Source: Actinomadura craniellae | GTDB lineage: Bacteria; Actinomycetota; Actinomycetes; Streptosporangiales; Streptosporangiaceae | Direction of reading: 5' to 3' | DNA: 64,000 bases | NCBI RefSeq assembly: GCF_003289645.1 | Contig: NZ_QLYX01000002.1 | Span: 620,001 to 684,000 of the forward strand | Translations under genes and position numbers: made by a program | The notes under the pieces: generated by a model | What the model saw: only the letters and a program-made list of their open reading frames with translations | What the model was told of the DNA's origin: nothing | The model's database searches: none | Shown here: in pieces, positions 45,163-54,593 of the stretch | How positions within the stretch are numbered: the first letter of the stretch is position 1 | Layout: each line of letters starts with the position of its first letter

Positions 45163-46437
45163 TCACCGCCGTGCCAGGCCCAGCCAGCTTAGGGCTCGCG
45201 ACGCCGGCCCGGGACCACGAGCGGCCAGCGCCTGCCGCGCCCCCGGCTCGCGCTTGGCGAACGCCAGCAGCATGCCCAGCGCGATCAAGGTGGGAATCAG
45301 CGCGGACCCTCCGTAGGAGACGAGCGGCAACGGGATGCCGGTGATCGGCAGCACGCCGATCACCGCACCGATGTTGACGATCGCCTGGACCACGAGCCAG
45401 GCCGTCGCCCCCGAGGCGGCCAACCGCATGAACGGATCCTTGACCCGCCGGGCGATCCGGAGACCGGCATAGGCCAGCAACCCGAACAGACCCAGCACGA
45501 CGAGCGTACCGATCAGGCCGAGTTCCTCACCGATGATCGCGAAGATGAAGTCCGTCTCCGCATGGGGCAGGTAGTCCCACTTGGCCCGGCTTTCCCCCAG
45601 GCCCGTTCCGAACCAGCCGCCGGTGGCCACCGCGTACAACCCCTGCATCCCCTGGTAACGGTCGCCCAGCGGGTCGCCTGAGGGGTCCAGGAAGCCGGTG
45701 AGCCGTCGCATCCGGTACGGCTCGACCACGATCAGGATCGCCACCAGCAGGCAGATCAGCCCGCTCATCCCGAGGAACAGCCGGCCCGGGGCGCCGATCA
45801 CCCACAGCAGCGCCAGGAAGATCGTGAGCAGCACGAGCGTGGTGCCCAGGTCGCTGCCGAACATCACCAGCAGGACCAGCACGCCGGTCGCCGGCAGCAG
45901 CGGCACCAGCAGCTGGCGCCAGTCGGTCAGCAGCTTCAGCTTCTCCTTGCGGGCCAGCAGGTCAGCGCCCCACAGCACCAGCGCCAGCTTCGCGGGCTCG
46001 GACGGCTGGAGCTGGACGAACCCGAAGTCGATCCAGCGGGTCGCCCCGCCCGCCTCCCGGCCCAGCCCCGGGATCAGCGCCATCGACAGCGCGATCGCCG
46101 ACAGCAGCAGCAGCGGGTAGGCCAGCGCCCGGAACGCCTTGACCTGCAGCCGGGCCGCGACCCACATCGCGGGCAGGCCCAGCGCCATCCACATCGCCTG
46201 CTTCTGCACCAGGGTGAAGGCCGAGCCGGTCTTCTGCAGCTGGGAGACGCTCGACGCGGACAGCACCATGGTCAGGCCCAGGCCGAGCAGCATCATCGTG
46301 CAGCCCAGCACCAGGTAATAGGAGGTCAGCGGGCGGTCGAGCAACCCGACCACGGCCGCCGTCTGGCTCCGCGCCGACGCCGTCCACCCGGCCTGCTCCG
46401 TCGCGTCCGCCGTCCGCTCGACCGGTTCCGCGCTCAC
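45163..46437 (-). CDS. ftsW: Lipid II polymerase / SEDS protein FtsW
   Basis: SEDS glycosyltransferase polymerising septal glycan with FtsI. The 424-aa protein has ten transmembrane segments; SEDS motifs include LQPSEPAKLALVLWGADLL with the catalytic-type residues, HAETDFIFAIIGEELG, GIPLPLVSYGGSALIPTL. The N-terminal cytosolic part (about 1-35) is longer than in E. coli. A gap of 77 nt separates it from murD. Confidence 0.97.
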   Translation of the reverse strand: MSAEPVERTADATEQAGWTASARSQTAAVVGLLDRPLTSYYLVLGCTMMLLGLGLTMVLSASSVSQLQKTGSAFTLVQKQAMWMALGLPAMWVAARLQVKAFRALAYPLLLLSAIALSMALIPGLGREAGGATRWIDFGFVQLQPSEPAKLALVLWGADLLARKEKLKLLTDWRQLLVPLLPATGVLVLLVMFGSDLGTTLVLLTIFLALLWVIGAPGRLFLGMSGLICLLVAILIVVEPYRMRRLTGFLDPSGDPLGDRYQGMQGLYAVATGGWFGTGLGESRAKWDYLPHAETDFIFAIIGEELGLIGTLVVLGLFGLLAYAGLRIARRVKDPFMRLAASGATAWLVVQAIVNIGAVIGVLPITGIPLPLVSYGGSALIPTLIALGMLLAFAKREPGARQALAARGPGPASRALSWLGLARR

Positions 46438-46514
46438 GGCGCACCCACCGGCGGGCGGTCAGCGCTCCGCACGCGCGGGCCGACCGCTCCGCTCGCTTCG
46501 CGGGCCACCGCGGC

Positions 46515-47903
46515 TCACCGCTCGGGAAGCCGGTGGACCGCGGCGGCGAAGGCGTCGCCGCGGGCGCCGTAGCCGGCGAACATGTCGAAGGAGGCCCCCG
46601 CGGGGGCGAGCAGCACGGTGTCGCCGGCGCTGGCCAGCCGGGCGGCTTCGGTGACGACGCGGTCCATCGCCCCAGTGTCGGTGTCGGCGACGTCCACGAC
46701 GGGGACATTCGGCGCGTGTCGCGCCAGCGCCGCCGCGATCTGGGCCCGGTCGGCCCCGATCAGCACCGCCGCGCGCAGCCGGTCGGCGCACGAGCGGACC
46801 GCGTCGTCGATGTCGGCGCCCTTGAGCAGCCCCCCGGCGATCCAGACGACCGACGTGTAGGCGCTCAGCGAGGCCGCCGCCGCGTGCGGGTTGGTGGCCT
46901 TGGAGTCGTCCACGTAGTCGACCCCGGCCACCGTCGCCACCCGCTCGATCCGGTGCGGATCGGGCCGGAACGCCCGCAGGCCCTCCCGTACCGCCTCCGG
47001 TGCCACCCCGTAGGCGCGGGCCAGGGCGGCGGCCGCCAGGGCGTTGGCCACGTTGTGCGGGGCGAACGGGCGGACGTCGGCCAGTTCCGCCAGCTCGACC
47101 GCCTCCCGGTGCGGGTCGGCGGTGAACGCCCGGTCGACCAGCAGGTTCTCCACCACGCCGAGCCGTCCCGCGACCGGGGTCGCCAGGGTGAAGCCGACGC
47201 CGCGCTCGGCCCCGCCGCCCAGGCGCACCGACCATTCGTCGTCGGCGTTCACCACCGCGAGGGTGCCGGGCGCGAAGATGCGGCCCTTGTCGGCCGCGTA
47301 GGCGTCCAGCGAGCCGTGCCAGTCGATGTGGTCGGGGGCCACGTTGAGCACCGTGGCGGCCAGCGGGACGACCGAGCTCGACCAGTGCAGCTGGTAGCTC
47401 GACAGCTCCACCGCCAGCACCTCGTGCGACGGGTCGAGGACGGCCTCCACGATCGGCGTGCCGACGTTGCCGACGGCGAGGGTGCGGTGCCCGGCCGCCT
47501 CCAGCATGCGCACCAGCATGCGCACCGCGGTGGTCTTGCCGTTGGTGCCGGTCACCGCCAGCCAGGGGGCGGCGTCGGGGCCGCGCAGCCGCCAGGCCAG
47601 CTCCACCTCGCCGTAGATCTCGGTGCCCGCGGCCGCCGCGGCGGCGAGCAACGGCACGGCGGGCGACCAGCCCGGCGAGGTGACGACCAGGGCGGTGCCG
47701 TCCGGCAGCGTGTCGCCGTCGCCCAGGCGGACCGTCACCCCCTGCGCGCGCAGCGGCTCGGCCTGCTCCTGTGCCGCCTCGTCGGCGCGGGCGTCCACCA
47801 CGGTGACCCGGGCGCCGCGCTCGGCCAGCACCCGGGCCGCGGCGGCACCCGACACACCCAACCCCGCCACGCACACCGGCAGGTCCTGCCATGAAACGCC
47901 CAT
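46515..47903 (-). CDS. murD: UDP-MurNAc-L-Ala--D-glutamate ligase
   Basis: Adds D-Glu. The 462-aa protein has the MurD Rossmann start VCVAGLGVSGAAAARVLAERG, VTSPGWSPAVPLL, P-loop GTNGKTTAVRM, VELSSYQLHWS, VLNVAPDHIDWHGS, and DDSKATNPHAAAASL. ATG 47903 starts 33 nt after the mraY stop; longer frames to 48272 are within mraY on another frame. Cytosolic. Confidence 0.97.
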   Translation of the reverse strand: MGVSWQDLPVCVAGLGVSGAAAARVLAERGARVTVVDARADEAAQEQAEPLRAQGVTVRLGDGDTLPDGTALVVTSPGWSPAVPLLAAAAAAGTEIYGEVELAWRLRGPDAAPWLAVTGTNGKTTAVRMLVRMLEAAGHRTLAVGNVGTPIVEAVLDPSHEVLAVELSSYQLHWSSSVVPLAATVLNVAPDHIDWHGSLDAYAADKGRIFAPGTLAVVNADDEWSVRLGGGAERGVGFTLATPVAGRLGVVENLLVDRAFTADPHREAVELAELADVRPFAPHNVANALAAAALARAYGVAPEAVREGLRAFRPDPHRIERVATVAGVDYVDDSKATNPHAAAASLSAYTSVVWIAGGLLKGADIDDAVRSCADRLRAAVLIGADRAQIAAALARHAPNVPVVDVADTDTGAMDRVVTEAARLASAGDTVLLAPAGASFDMFAGYGARGDAFAAAVHRLPER

Positions 47904-47935
47904 GCTTGCCCCCGTTCCCTCGATCGTCCCGCCGA

Positions 47936-48997
47936 TCACCCCTTGGGCATCCACTCCAGGTAGAACAGCCCCAGTCCGATGGCCGTGAAGAGGGCCGACA
48001 TCAGCCAGAAGCGGACCACGATGGTGGTCTCGGCCCAGCCTGAAAGCTCGAAGTGGTGCTGCAGCGGGGCCATCTTGAAGACCCGTTTCTTGGTCATCTT
48101 GAACCCGCCGACCTGGATGATCACCGAGAGGGTGATGATCACGATCAGCCCGGCGAGGATGCCCAGCAGGAACTGCGTCCGGGTCGTGATGGCCAGGCCG
48201 ACCAGCACGCCGCCCAGCGCGAGCGAACCGGTGTCGCCCATGAAGATCTTGGCCGGCGGGGCGTTCCACCACAGGAACCCGAAGACACCGCCCAGCACGG
48301 CGGCGGCCACCACCGCCAGGTCCAGCGGGTCGCGCACGCTGTAGCAGTTGGGCGCGAGGCCATCGTTGTAGCAGCTGTTGCGGAGCTGCCAGTTGCCGAT
48401 GATCACGTAGGCGGCCAGCACCATGCCCGCCGGGCCCGCGGCGAGACCGTCGAGACCGTCGGTGAGGTTGACGCCGTTGGAGGTGGCCGCGATCAGGATC
48501 AGCGCCCAGACCACGAACAGGTACGGACCGATGGACGGCCCGAAGTCGCGCAGGAAGGACAGGTGCGGGGAGGCGGGGGTGACGTCGTAGCCGTCGGGGA
48601 AGTTGAGCGCGCCGACCGCGAAGACGACGCCGATCAGGATGATCCCGATCATCTTGGCGCCACTGCGCAGGCCCAGGCTGCGCTGCTTGAAGACCTTGAT
48701 GTAGTCGTCGACGAAGCCGACGACGCCCAGCCCGGTCATCAGGAACAGCACCAGCACCCCCGACACCGTCGGGCTGGTACCGGTGATCAGGTGCGCCGCG
48801 GCGTAGCCCAGCAGCGAGCCCACGATGAACACCGCACCACCCATGGTGGGGGTGCCGCGCTTGTCGAGGTGGGCCTGAGGGCCCTCCTCACGGATCATCT
48901 GGCCGTAGCCCAGCCGGGCCACGATCCGGATCCACACGGGGGTGCCGACCATGCCGATGATGAGCGACACCGCCGCGGCGATGATGATGAGGGTCAC
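47936..48997 (-). CDS. mraY: Phospho-MurNAc-pentapeptide translocase
   Basis: Makes lipid I on undecaprenyl phosphate. The 353-aa protein has ten transmembrane segments and the Mg/uridine site motifs HLDKRGTPTMGG, GFVDDYIKVFKQRSLGL (DD pair), LTDGLDGLAAGPAG and FMGDTGSLALGG, with MTKKRVFKMAPLQHHFEL near the C-terminus. GTG 48997 overlaps the murF stop (GTGA). Confidence 0.97.
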   Translation of the reverse strand: MTLIIIAAAVSLIIGMVGTPVWIRIVARLGYGQMIREEGPQAHLDKRGTPTMGGAVFIVGSLLGYAAAHLITGTSPTVSGVLVLFLMTGLGVVGFVDDYIKVFKQRSLGLRSGAKMIGIILIGVVFAVGALNFPDGYDVTPASPHLSFLRDFGPSIGPYLFVVWALILIAATSNGVNLTDGLDGLAAGPAGMVLAAYVIIGNWQLRNSCYNDGLAPNCYSVRDPLDLAVVAAAVLGGVFGFLWWNAPPAKIFMGDTGSLALGGVLVGLAITTRTQFLLGILAGLIVIITLSVIIQVGGFKMTKKRVFKMAPLQHHFELSGWAETTIVVRFWLMSALFTAIGLGLFYLEWMPKG

Positions 48998-50388
48998 GCC
49001 GGCGACCCTCCCTCGCCGAGCAGGGCCGCGGCGACCCGTTCCAGCCCGGCGACCCGTGATCCCTTCACCAGCACGACGTCCCGCGGCCGCAGCCACTCGC
49101 GCACCGCGGCCACCGCGGCGTCGACGTCATCAACCAGCACGACTTCTCCCGTCCATGACCCCACTTGCTCAGCTCCGGCGCGCATCGCCGCCGCCGGCTC
49201 GCCGACCGCGATGAGACCGGCGATGCCGCTGCGCGCGACATGCTGCCCGATCTTCTCGTGTTCCGCCACAGAAGAGACACCCAGTTCCGCCATCTGACCC
49301 AGAACCGCGAACGCCCGACCGCCGGCGGCCATGTGGGACAGGGTGTCGAGCGCGGCGCGCATCGACTCGGGGTTGGCGTTGTAGGCGTCGTTGACGACGA
49401 TCACGCCGTCGGCCCGCTCGGTGACCTCCATCCGCCACCGGCTGGCCGGGGCGGCCGCCGACAGCGCCGCCGCGACGTCGGCCGGGGCCATGCCGACCGC
49501 GCGGGCCACCGCCGCGGCGGCCAGCGCGTTGCCGACGGCGTGCGCGCCGTGCAGGCGCAGCTCGACCGGGGCGGCGCCCTCCGGGGTGACCAGCGTGAAC
49601 CGGGGGCGCCCGCGCTCGTCCAGCACCTCGTCGGCGGCGCGCACGTCGGCGCCGAGCGCCCGGCCGAAGGTGGTCACGGCCGCCTCGGTGCGGGCCGTCA
49701 TGGCGCGGACGAGCGGGTCGTCGGCATTGAGGACGGCAGTGCCGTCCTTCGGCAGCGCCGCCACCAACTCGCCCTTGGCCTGCGCCACCGCCTCCCGGCT
49801 GCCGAACTCGCCCAGGTGCGCCGAGCCCACGTTGAGGACGGCGCCGACCCGGGGCGGCGCCACCGTGGTCAGGTAGGCGATGTGACCGATGCCGCGGGCA
49901 CCCATCTCCAGGACCAGATGGCGGGTGGCCGCATCGGCCCGCAGCGCGGTCAGCGGCAACCCGATCTCGTTGTTGAAGGACCCGGGGGGCGCCACGGTGG
50001 GGCCGTGCCCGGCGAGCACATGGGCGATCAGATCCTTGGTCGAGGTCTTGCCGGCCGAGCCGGTGACACCGACGACCGTCGTCTCCGGCAGCCGGGAGAC
50101 CACGCCCCGGGCCAGCCGGCCGAGGGCCGGCACCACGTCGTCCACCAGCACCGTGGGCACGTCCGGGACAGGACGCTCGGCCAGCACCCCGGTGGCCCCG
50201 GCGGCCACCGCCCCGGCGGCGAAGTCGTGCCCGTCGACGCGCTCGCCGCGCACCGCCGCGAACAGCGCGCCGGGCTCGACCAGCCGGGAGTCGACGACGA
50301 CCGGGCCGGTCACCTCGGCACCGGGATCGACCGCGACGGCGGTGCCGCCCGTGATCTCAGCGATCTGTGCCAGTGAAAGTGAGATCAA
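48994..50388 (-). CDS. murF: UDP-MurNAc-tripeptide--D-Ala-D-Ala ligase
   Basis: Adds D-Ala-D-Ala. The 464-aa protein has the MurF start SLAQIAEITGG, P-loop GSAGKTSTKDL, SFNNEIGLPLT, LEMGARGIGHI and NDAYNANPESM. The first codon is TTG at 50388; no strong Shine-Dalgarno is seen at the best distance, so coupling from murE may matter. Its end overlaps mraY. Confidence 0.95.
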   Translation of the reverse strand: MISLSLAQIAEITGGTAVAVDPGAEVTGPVVVDSRLVEPGALFAAVRGERVDGHDFAAGAVAAGATGVLAERPVPDVPTVLVDDVVPALGRLARGVVSRLPETTVVGVTGSAGKTSTKDLIAHVLAGHGPTVAPPGSFNNEIGLPLTALRADAATRHLVLEMGARGIGHIAYLTTVAPPRVGAVLNVGSAHLGEFGSREAVAQAKGELVAALPKDGTAVLNADDPLVRAMTARTEAAVTTFGRALGADVRAADEVLDERGRPRFTLVTPEGAAPVELRLHGAHAVGNALAAAAVARAVGMAPADVAAALSAAAPASRWRMEVTERADGVIVVNDAYNANPESMRAALDTLSHMAAGGRAFAVLGQMAELGVSSVAEHEKIGQHVARSGIAGLIAVGEPAAAMRAGAEQVGSWTGEVVLVDDVDAAVAAVREWLRPRDVVLVKGSRVAGLERVAAALLGEGGSPA

Positions 50389-50418
50389 CTCCCGGCCCCG
50401 TCCTTCCCCTCGTCCCTG

Positions 50419-51933
50419 TCACGCCGCGCCGACGTGTCGGCGCAGCGCCTCCCGGACGACCTCGCGGTCGTCGAACGGGAACACCTCTCCGGCCACGTAC
50501 TGCCCCTGTTCGTGGCCCTTTCCCGCCACCACGACCACGTCGCCGTCCCGGGCCCGGCCCACGGCCAGGTCGATCGCCGCGGCCCGGTCGGGCTCGACGA
50601 CGATGTGCGCCCGCTCGGCCCGGGGCACCTTGAGCCCGCCCTCGACCATAGCGGCGAGGATGGCCAGCGGGTCCTCGGACCGGGGATTGTCGTTGGTGAG
50701 AAACGCCTCGTCGGCCAGGCGTGCCACCGCCTCCCCCATCAGCGGGCGTTTGCCCCGGTCGCGGTCGCCGCCGCAGCCGAGCACCACCAGCAGCCGGCCG
50801 GCGGTGACCCGGCGCAGCGCGGTCAGCACGGCCTCCACCGCTCCGGGCTTGTGCGAGTAGTCGACCAGGACGGTGAAACCCTGGCCCTCCTCCACCGGTT
50901 CGAGCCGGCCCGGCACCCCGACCAGCGAGCCGACACCGCGCACCGCGGTGGACAGCGGGATCCCGGCCTCCACCAGCGCCACGATCGCGGCCAGCGCGTT
51001 GGCCACGTTGAACGCGCCCGCCAGCCGCACGCTCGCGTCGGCCTCGACCCCGCCCGGGCCGACCACCCGGAAGACGCTGCCGTCGGCGCCCAGCCGGACG
51101 TCCTCGGCCCGCCAGTCGGCCGCGGGGTCGCCGGCCGCCGAGAAGGTGGTGACGGGGATCTCGGCGATCCGCACCAGCTCACGGCCGTACTCGTCGTCCA
51201 GGTTGACCACGCCGATCCGGCTGTAGGCGGCGGTGAACAGGCGGGCCTTGGCGGCGAAGTAGTCACGCATCGTCGGGTGGTAGTCGAGATGGTCCTGCGA
51301 CAGGTTGGTGAAGATCGCCACCTCGTAGAAGGCCCCGCCGACCCGGCCCTGCTCCAGCGCGTGGCTGGAGACCTCCATCGCGGCGGCCCCGGCGCCCCGC
51401 TCCCGCATCATGGCGAAGATGCCGTGCAGGTCAGTGGCCTCGGGGGTGGTGAGCGAGCTCGGCAGCCGGCTGTCGCCGATCCGGGTTTCGACCGTTCCGA
51501 TGACACCGGTCTCCAGACCGGCCGCGCGCAGGCCGGCCTCCAGGAGGTACACGGAGGTGGTCTTGCCGCTGGTGCCGGTCACGCCGATCAGGGTGAGGTC
51601 GCGGGCCGGCTCCCCGTACACCCAGGCGGCGGCGTCGCCCAGCCGGGATCGGGGTTCGTCCACGACGAGCACCGGCAGGCCGGTGGCCGCCGCGCCCGCG
51701 CGGCCCGCAGGGTCGGTGAGGATCGCCGCCGCGCCCGCCTCGGCCGCCTGCGCGGAGAAGTCGGCGCCGTGCGCCCGGCTGCCGGGCAGCGCGGCGTACA
51801 CGTCGCCCGGCCGCACCTGCCGCGAGTCATGCGTGATCCCGGTGACGGAGGCGCCCGCGTCGCCCTCCGCGGTGACGCCGAGCAGGGCGGCGAGCCCGGA
51901 CAGCGGGCGGGCCGGGTTGGTGGTGGGGCGCAT
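50419..51933 (-). CDS. murE: UDP-MurNAc-L-Ala-D-Glu--meso-DAP ligase
   Basis: Adds the third amino acid of the stem peptide. The 504-aa protein has the P-loop GTSGKTTSVYL, EVSSHALEQGRV, TNLSQDHLDYHPTM, and DNPR in LTNDNPRSEDP (about residues 413-421), which marks meso-diaminopimelate rather than lysine use. So the wall is expected to be DAP-type. ATG 51933 is preceded by AAGGAAA at a rather long distance; in-frame sequence continues to 52176 but is not conserved. It follows ftsI by 124 nt. Confidence 0.96.
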   Translation of the reverse strand: MRPTTNPARPLSGLAALLGVTAEGDAGASVTGITHDSRQVRPGDVYAALPGSRAHGADFSAQAAEAGAAAILTDPAGRAGAAATGLPVLVVDEPRSRLGDAAAWVYGEPARDLTLIGVTGTSGKTTSVYLLEAGLRAAGLETGVIGTVETRIGDSRLPSSLTTPEATDLHGIFAMMRERGAGAAAMEVSSHALEQGRVGGAFYEVAIFTNLSQDHLDYHPTMRDYFAAKARLFTAAYSRIGVVNLDDEYGRELVRIAEIPVTTFSAAGDPAADWRAEDVRLGADGSVFRVVGPGGVEADASVRLAGAFNVANALAAIVALVEAGIPLSTAVRGVGSLVGVPGRLEPVEEGQGFTVLVDYSHKPGAVEAVLTALRRVTAGRLLVVLGCGGDRDRGKRPLMGEAVARLADEAFLTNDNPRSEDPLAILAAMVEGGLKVPRAERAHIVVEPDRAAAIDLAVGRARDGDVVVVAGKGHEQGQYVAGEVFPFDDREVVREALRRHVGAA

Positions 51934-52057
51934 GGCGGCGCTGTTTCCTTTCCGCCCAGGCGTCCCCCCGGCGGCCTCGCCGGGGCGGGTGACGGACGGG
52001 CGCTGGGGCGACGATGCTGGGGCCACGGCGAGAGGGTACAGAGGGTACTCGGTGCGC

Positions 52058-54019
52058 TCAGCGCGCGGCGTAGATATCGATCTTCGGTGATCTGCTGCCC
52101 GTCGGCGGGATCTTCCGGGTCTGCAAGGCGAAGGACATGACGTCCCGGAACACCGGCGCGGCCGCGTCGCCACCATAATGGCTCCCCCTGGTCGGGTGCT
52201 GGAGGACGACCTGGACGACGAGCTGGGGGTCGTCGGCCGGCGCGAAACCCGCGAACGACGCGGTGTAACCGCCGCCCTTGTAGCAGCCGCAGCTCGGATT
52301 GACCATCTCGGCGGTGCCGGTCTTGCCCGCCACCCGGTAACCGGGGATCTGGGCCTTGGGCGCGGTGCCCTCCGCGGTGGTGACGCCTTCGAGCATCCGG
52401 ATGAGCTCCCGGGCCGTGCCGGTGCCGATCACCCGCTGCTGCGCCGGGGCCGGGTTGGCGGTGAAGGCCCCGTCCTCGCCGGTCGTGCCGAGCATCATGG
52501 TCGGCGTCACCCGCATCCCGCCGTTGGCGATGGTGGCGTAGACGCTCGCCATCTGCAGCGCGTTCACCGAGACGGTCTGCCCGTAGGAGATCGGGTAGCG
52601 GTCGGTGCCCGACCACTGCTCCACCGGCTTGAGCAGCCCGCGCGTCTCGCCGGGCAGCTTCACCCCGGTCCGCTCGCCGAAGCCGAAGGCCCGGTTGAAC
52701 TGGTAGAGCGTCGCGGCGTCGATCCGCTCGCTGGCGAGGATCGTGCCGACGTTGCTCGACGTGGCGAGCACGCCGGCGAAGGTCAGCCGCTGGGTCGGGT
52801 GGTGGTGGGAGTCGTGGAACGGCCGGTCGTACCGCTTGATCTCGTACGGCACCCGGAAGACGGTGTCGGGCCGCACCACGCCCTTCTCCAGCACCGCGGC
52901 GGCGGTGATGACCTTGCTGGTGCTGCCGGGTTCGAAGGCCTCCGTCACCGCGCGGTTGTTCAGGTCGGCGGGGCGGGCCTTCCCGAAGTCGTTGGGGTCG
53001 AAGCCGGGAGCGGTGGCCATGGCCAGGATGTGGCCGTTGCGCGGGTCCATCACGATGACGCTGCCGCTGCGCGACCCGGTGGCCCGGACCTGGGCCTCGA
53101 TCGCCTGCTGGGCCTTGTACTGGACGTCGCGCAGCAGGCTGAGCCGCACGCCCCGGCCGGGCACCGGGGCGCGCCGCTGGTCCTCGCCCATCGGGATGTG
53201 CTGGCCGGTGGGGCTGATCTCCACCCGCTGCCAGCCGTCGCGCCCGGCCAGCAGGGAGTTCATGGCGTACTCCAGGCCGGCGCCGCCCTCGCCGTCGCGG
53301 TTCACGAAGCCGACGACGTTGGCGGCCAGGGTGTCGTTGGGGTAGACGCGCCGGTACTCCGGCAGCGTGCCGATGCCCTCGAACTCCAGCGCCGTGACCA
53401 GCCTGGCCTGGTCGGGCTTGACGCCGCGGACCAGGTACTCGAAGCAGCTGTCGGGCGTGCTGATCACCTTGAGCACCTGGGCGGGGTCCAGGCCGAGCAT
53501 CGGCGCCAGGGCCGTGACGATCCCGGGCCGCTGCTCGGGCTTGATCAGGCACGGGTCGGCGAAGATCGCCTTGGCCTCGACCGTCTGGGCCAGTGGGTGC
53601 CCCTCCGCGTCGGTGATGCCGCCGCGCACGGCGGGCAGGTCGATCTCCTGCATCCGCTGCTTCATGGCCTTGGCGGTGTAGACGTCCGACTCGATCGTCT
53701 GCAACTGCACCAGGCGGCCGGCGAACAGCGACAACACGAAGGCGATGACGAGCAGGGCCGCGTTCAGCCGCTTGAGCGGATCGCTGCGCCGCAGCGGGGA
53801 GCGCGGCCGGGGCCGCCGGGGCGGCGGGGCGCCGCGCGGGGCCGCCGGCGGGCGGCCGCCGGGCCGGGACGGGGCCTTGCCCGGTCGGCGCGGCGTTCCC
53901 GTCCCGGTGGAGCGGGAGGTCCCCCGGGCCCCGCCGGGGGGACGGGGCGTCCCGCCCTTGCCCGGCGGTGTGCGGCGGCGTCCGGGCGGCGGCGAACCAC
54001 GCCCGGACCGGGTCGTCAC
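52058..54019 (-). CDS. ftsI: Septal transpeptidase FtsI (PBP3, class B)
   Basis: Cross-links septal peptidoglycan. The 653-aa protein has an unusually long basic Pro/Arg/Gly-rich cytosolic tail (about residues 1-78), one transmembrane helix (about 85-105), the class-B PBP dimer domain, and the transpeptidase domain with SxxK in GSTSKVIT (near 367), SSN in ATSSNVGT, and KTG in VAGKTGTAEM (near 565). No PASTA domains. The tail may bind cytosolic partners such as FtsW or Wag31, as reported for mycobacterial FtsI; the binding is inference here. It begins 55 nt after ftsL. Confidence 0.97.
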   Translation of the reverse strand: MTTRSGRGSPPPGRRRTPPGKGGTPRPPGGARGTSRSTGTGTPRRPGKAPSRPGGRPPAAPRGAPPPRRPRPRSPLRRSDPLKRLNAALLVIAFVLSLFAGRLVQLQTIESDVYTAKAMKQRMQEIDLPAVRGGITDAEGHPLAQTVEAKAIFADPCLIKPEQRPGIVTALAPMLGLDPAQVLKVISTPDSCFEYLVRGVKPDQARLVTALEFEGIGTLPEYRRVYPNDTLAANVVGFVNRDGEGGAGLEYAMNSLLAGRDGWQRVEISPTGQHIPMGEDQRRAPVPGRGVRLSLLRDVQYKAQQAIEAQVRATGSRSGSVIVMDPRNGHILAMATAPGFDPNDFGKARPADLNNRAVTEAFEPGSTSKVITAAAVLEKGVVRPDTVFRVPYEIKRYDRPFHDSHHHPTQRLTFAGVLATSSNVGTILASERIDAATLYQFNRAFGFGERTGVKLPGETRGLLKPVEQWSGTDRYPISYGQTVSVNALQMASVYATIANGGMRVTPTMMLGTTGEDGAFTANPAPAQQRVIGTGTARELIRMLEGVTTAEGTAPKAQIPGYRVAGKTGTAEMVNPSCGCYKGGGYTASFAGFAPADDPQLVVQVVLQHPTRGSHYGGDAAAPVFRDVMSFALQTRKIPPTGSRSPKIDIYAAR

Positions 54020-54074
54020 CGGACCTCCCGGGAACTCGTCCCTCGCACCGGTCGCAGGATCATGGCCGTCCCCG

Positions 54075-54593
54075 TTACCGCGCCCCCGCGACGGGAGCGC
54101 CCATGCCGGGGACCGCCGCGCCCGGAACGCCGAGCACCCCGGCGGCGCCCGCGGCGGCCGCCCCGGCGTCGGGCGCCGGGCGCGCCGCGCCGCCGACCAC
54201 CTGGCCGGTGGGTGCGTCGATGAACGCGGGCCGCTTCGACTGCTCGCCGCCGAGCGCCTTGGCCTTGCGCTCGAGCTGCTCGGGCGACTCCTCCCGCGCG
54301 ATCTGCTGTTCCAGTTCCTGCGCGCTCTGGCCGAGCTGCTTGTTGCCGCGCTGCAGCTCGGTGATGGTGAAGGCGTCCTCGGCCAGCACCGTGTTCAGCA
54401 GCAGCAGGCTGACCAGCGCGCCGCCCAGCAACCCCACCACCAGCAGCACGAACGGCGTCCGGGGCGGCGCCGCGCCGCGGCCGGCCCGGGCCCGCTTCGG
54501 CGCGGGCTGGGCCGCGGGCTCGGGGGCGGCCTTGCGGCCTCCGGTCCGGGCCGGGGCCGAGCGCCGCGGCCGGCGGGTGGTCGTCGTGGTCAT
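54075..54593 (-). CDS. ftsL: FtsL-like divisome protein
   Basis: A 172-aa bitopic protein: basic disordered cytosolic tail (about 1-46), one transmembrane segment (about 47-68), a coiled coil ([40 protein letters not shown], about 74-115) and an Ala/Pro/Gly-rich extracellular tail. Such divergent FtsL/septum-initiator-like proteins between rsmH and ftsI are typical. It likely works with a DivIC partner encoded elsewhere. ATG 54593 overlaps the rsmH stop (ATGA). Confidence 0.9.
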   Translation of the reverse strand: MTTTTTRRPRRSAPARTGGRKAAPEPAAQPAPKRARAGRGAAPPRTPFVLLVVGLLGGALVSLLLLNTVLAEDAFTITELQRGNKQLGQSAQELEQQIAREESPEQLERKAKALGGEQSKRPAFIDAPTGQVVGGAARPAPDAGAAAAGAAGVLGVPGAAVPGMGAPVAGAR

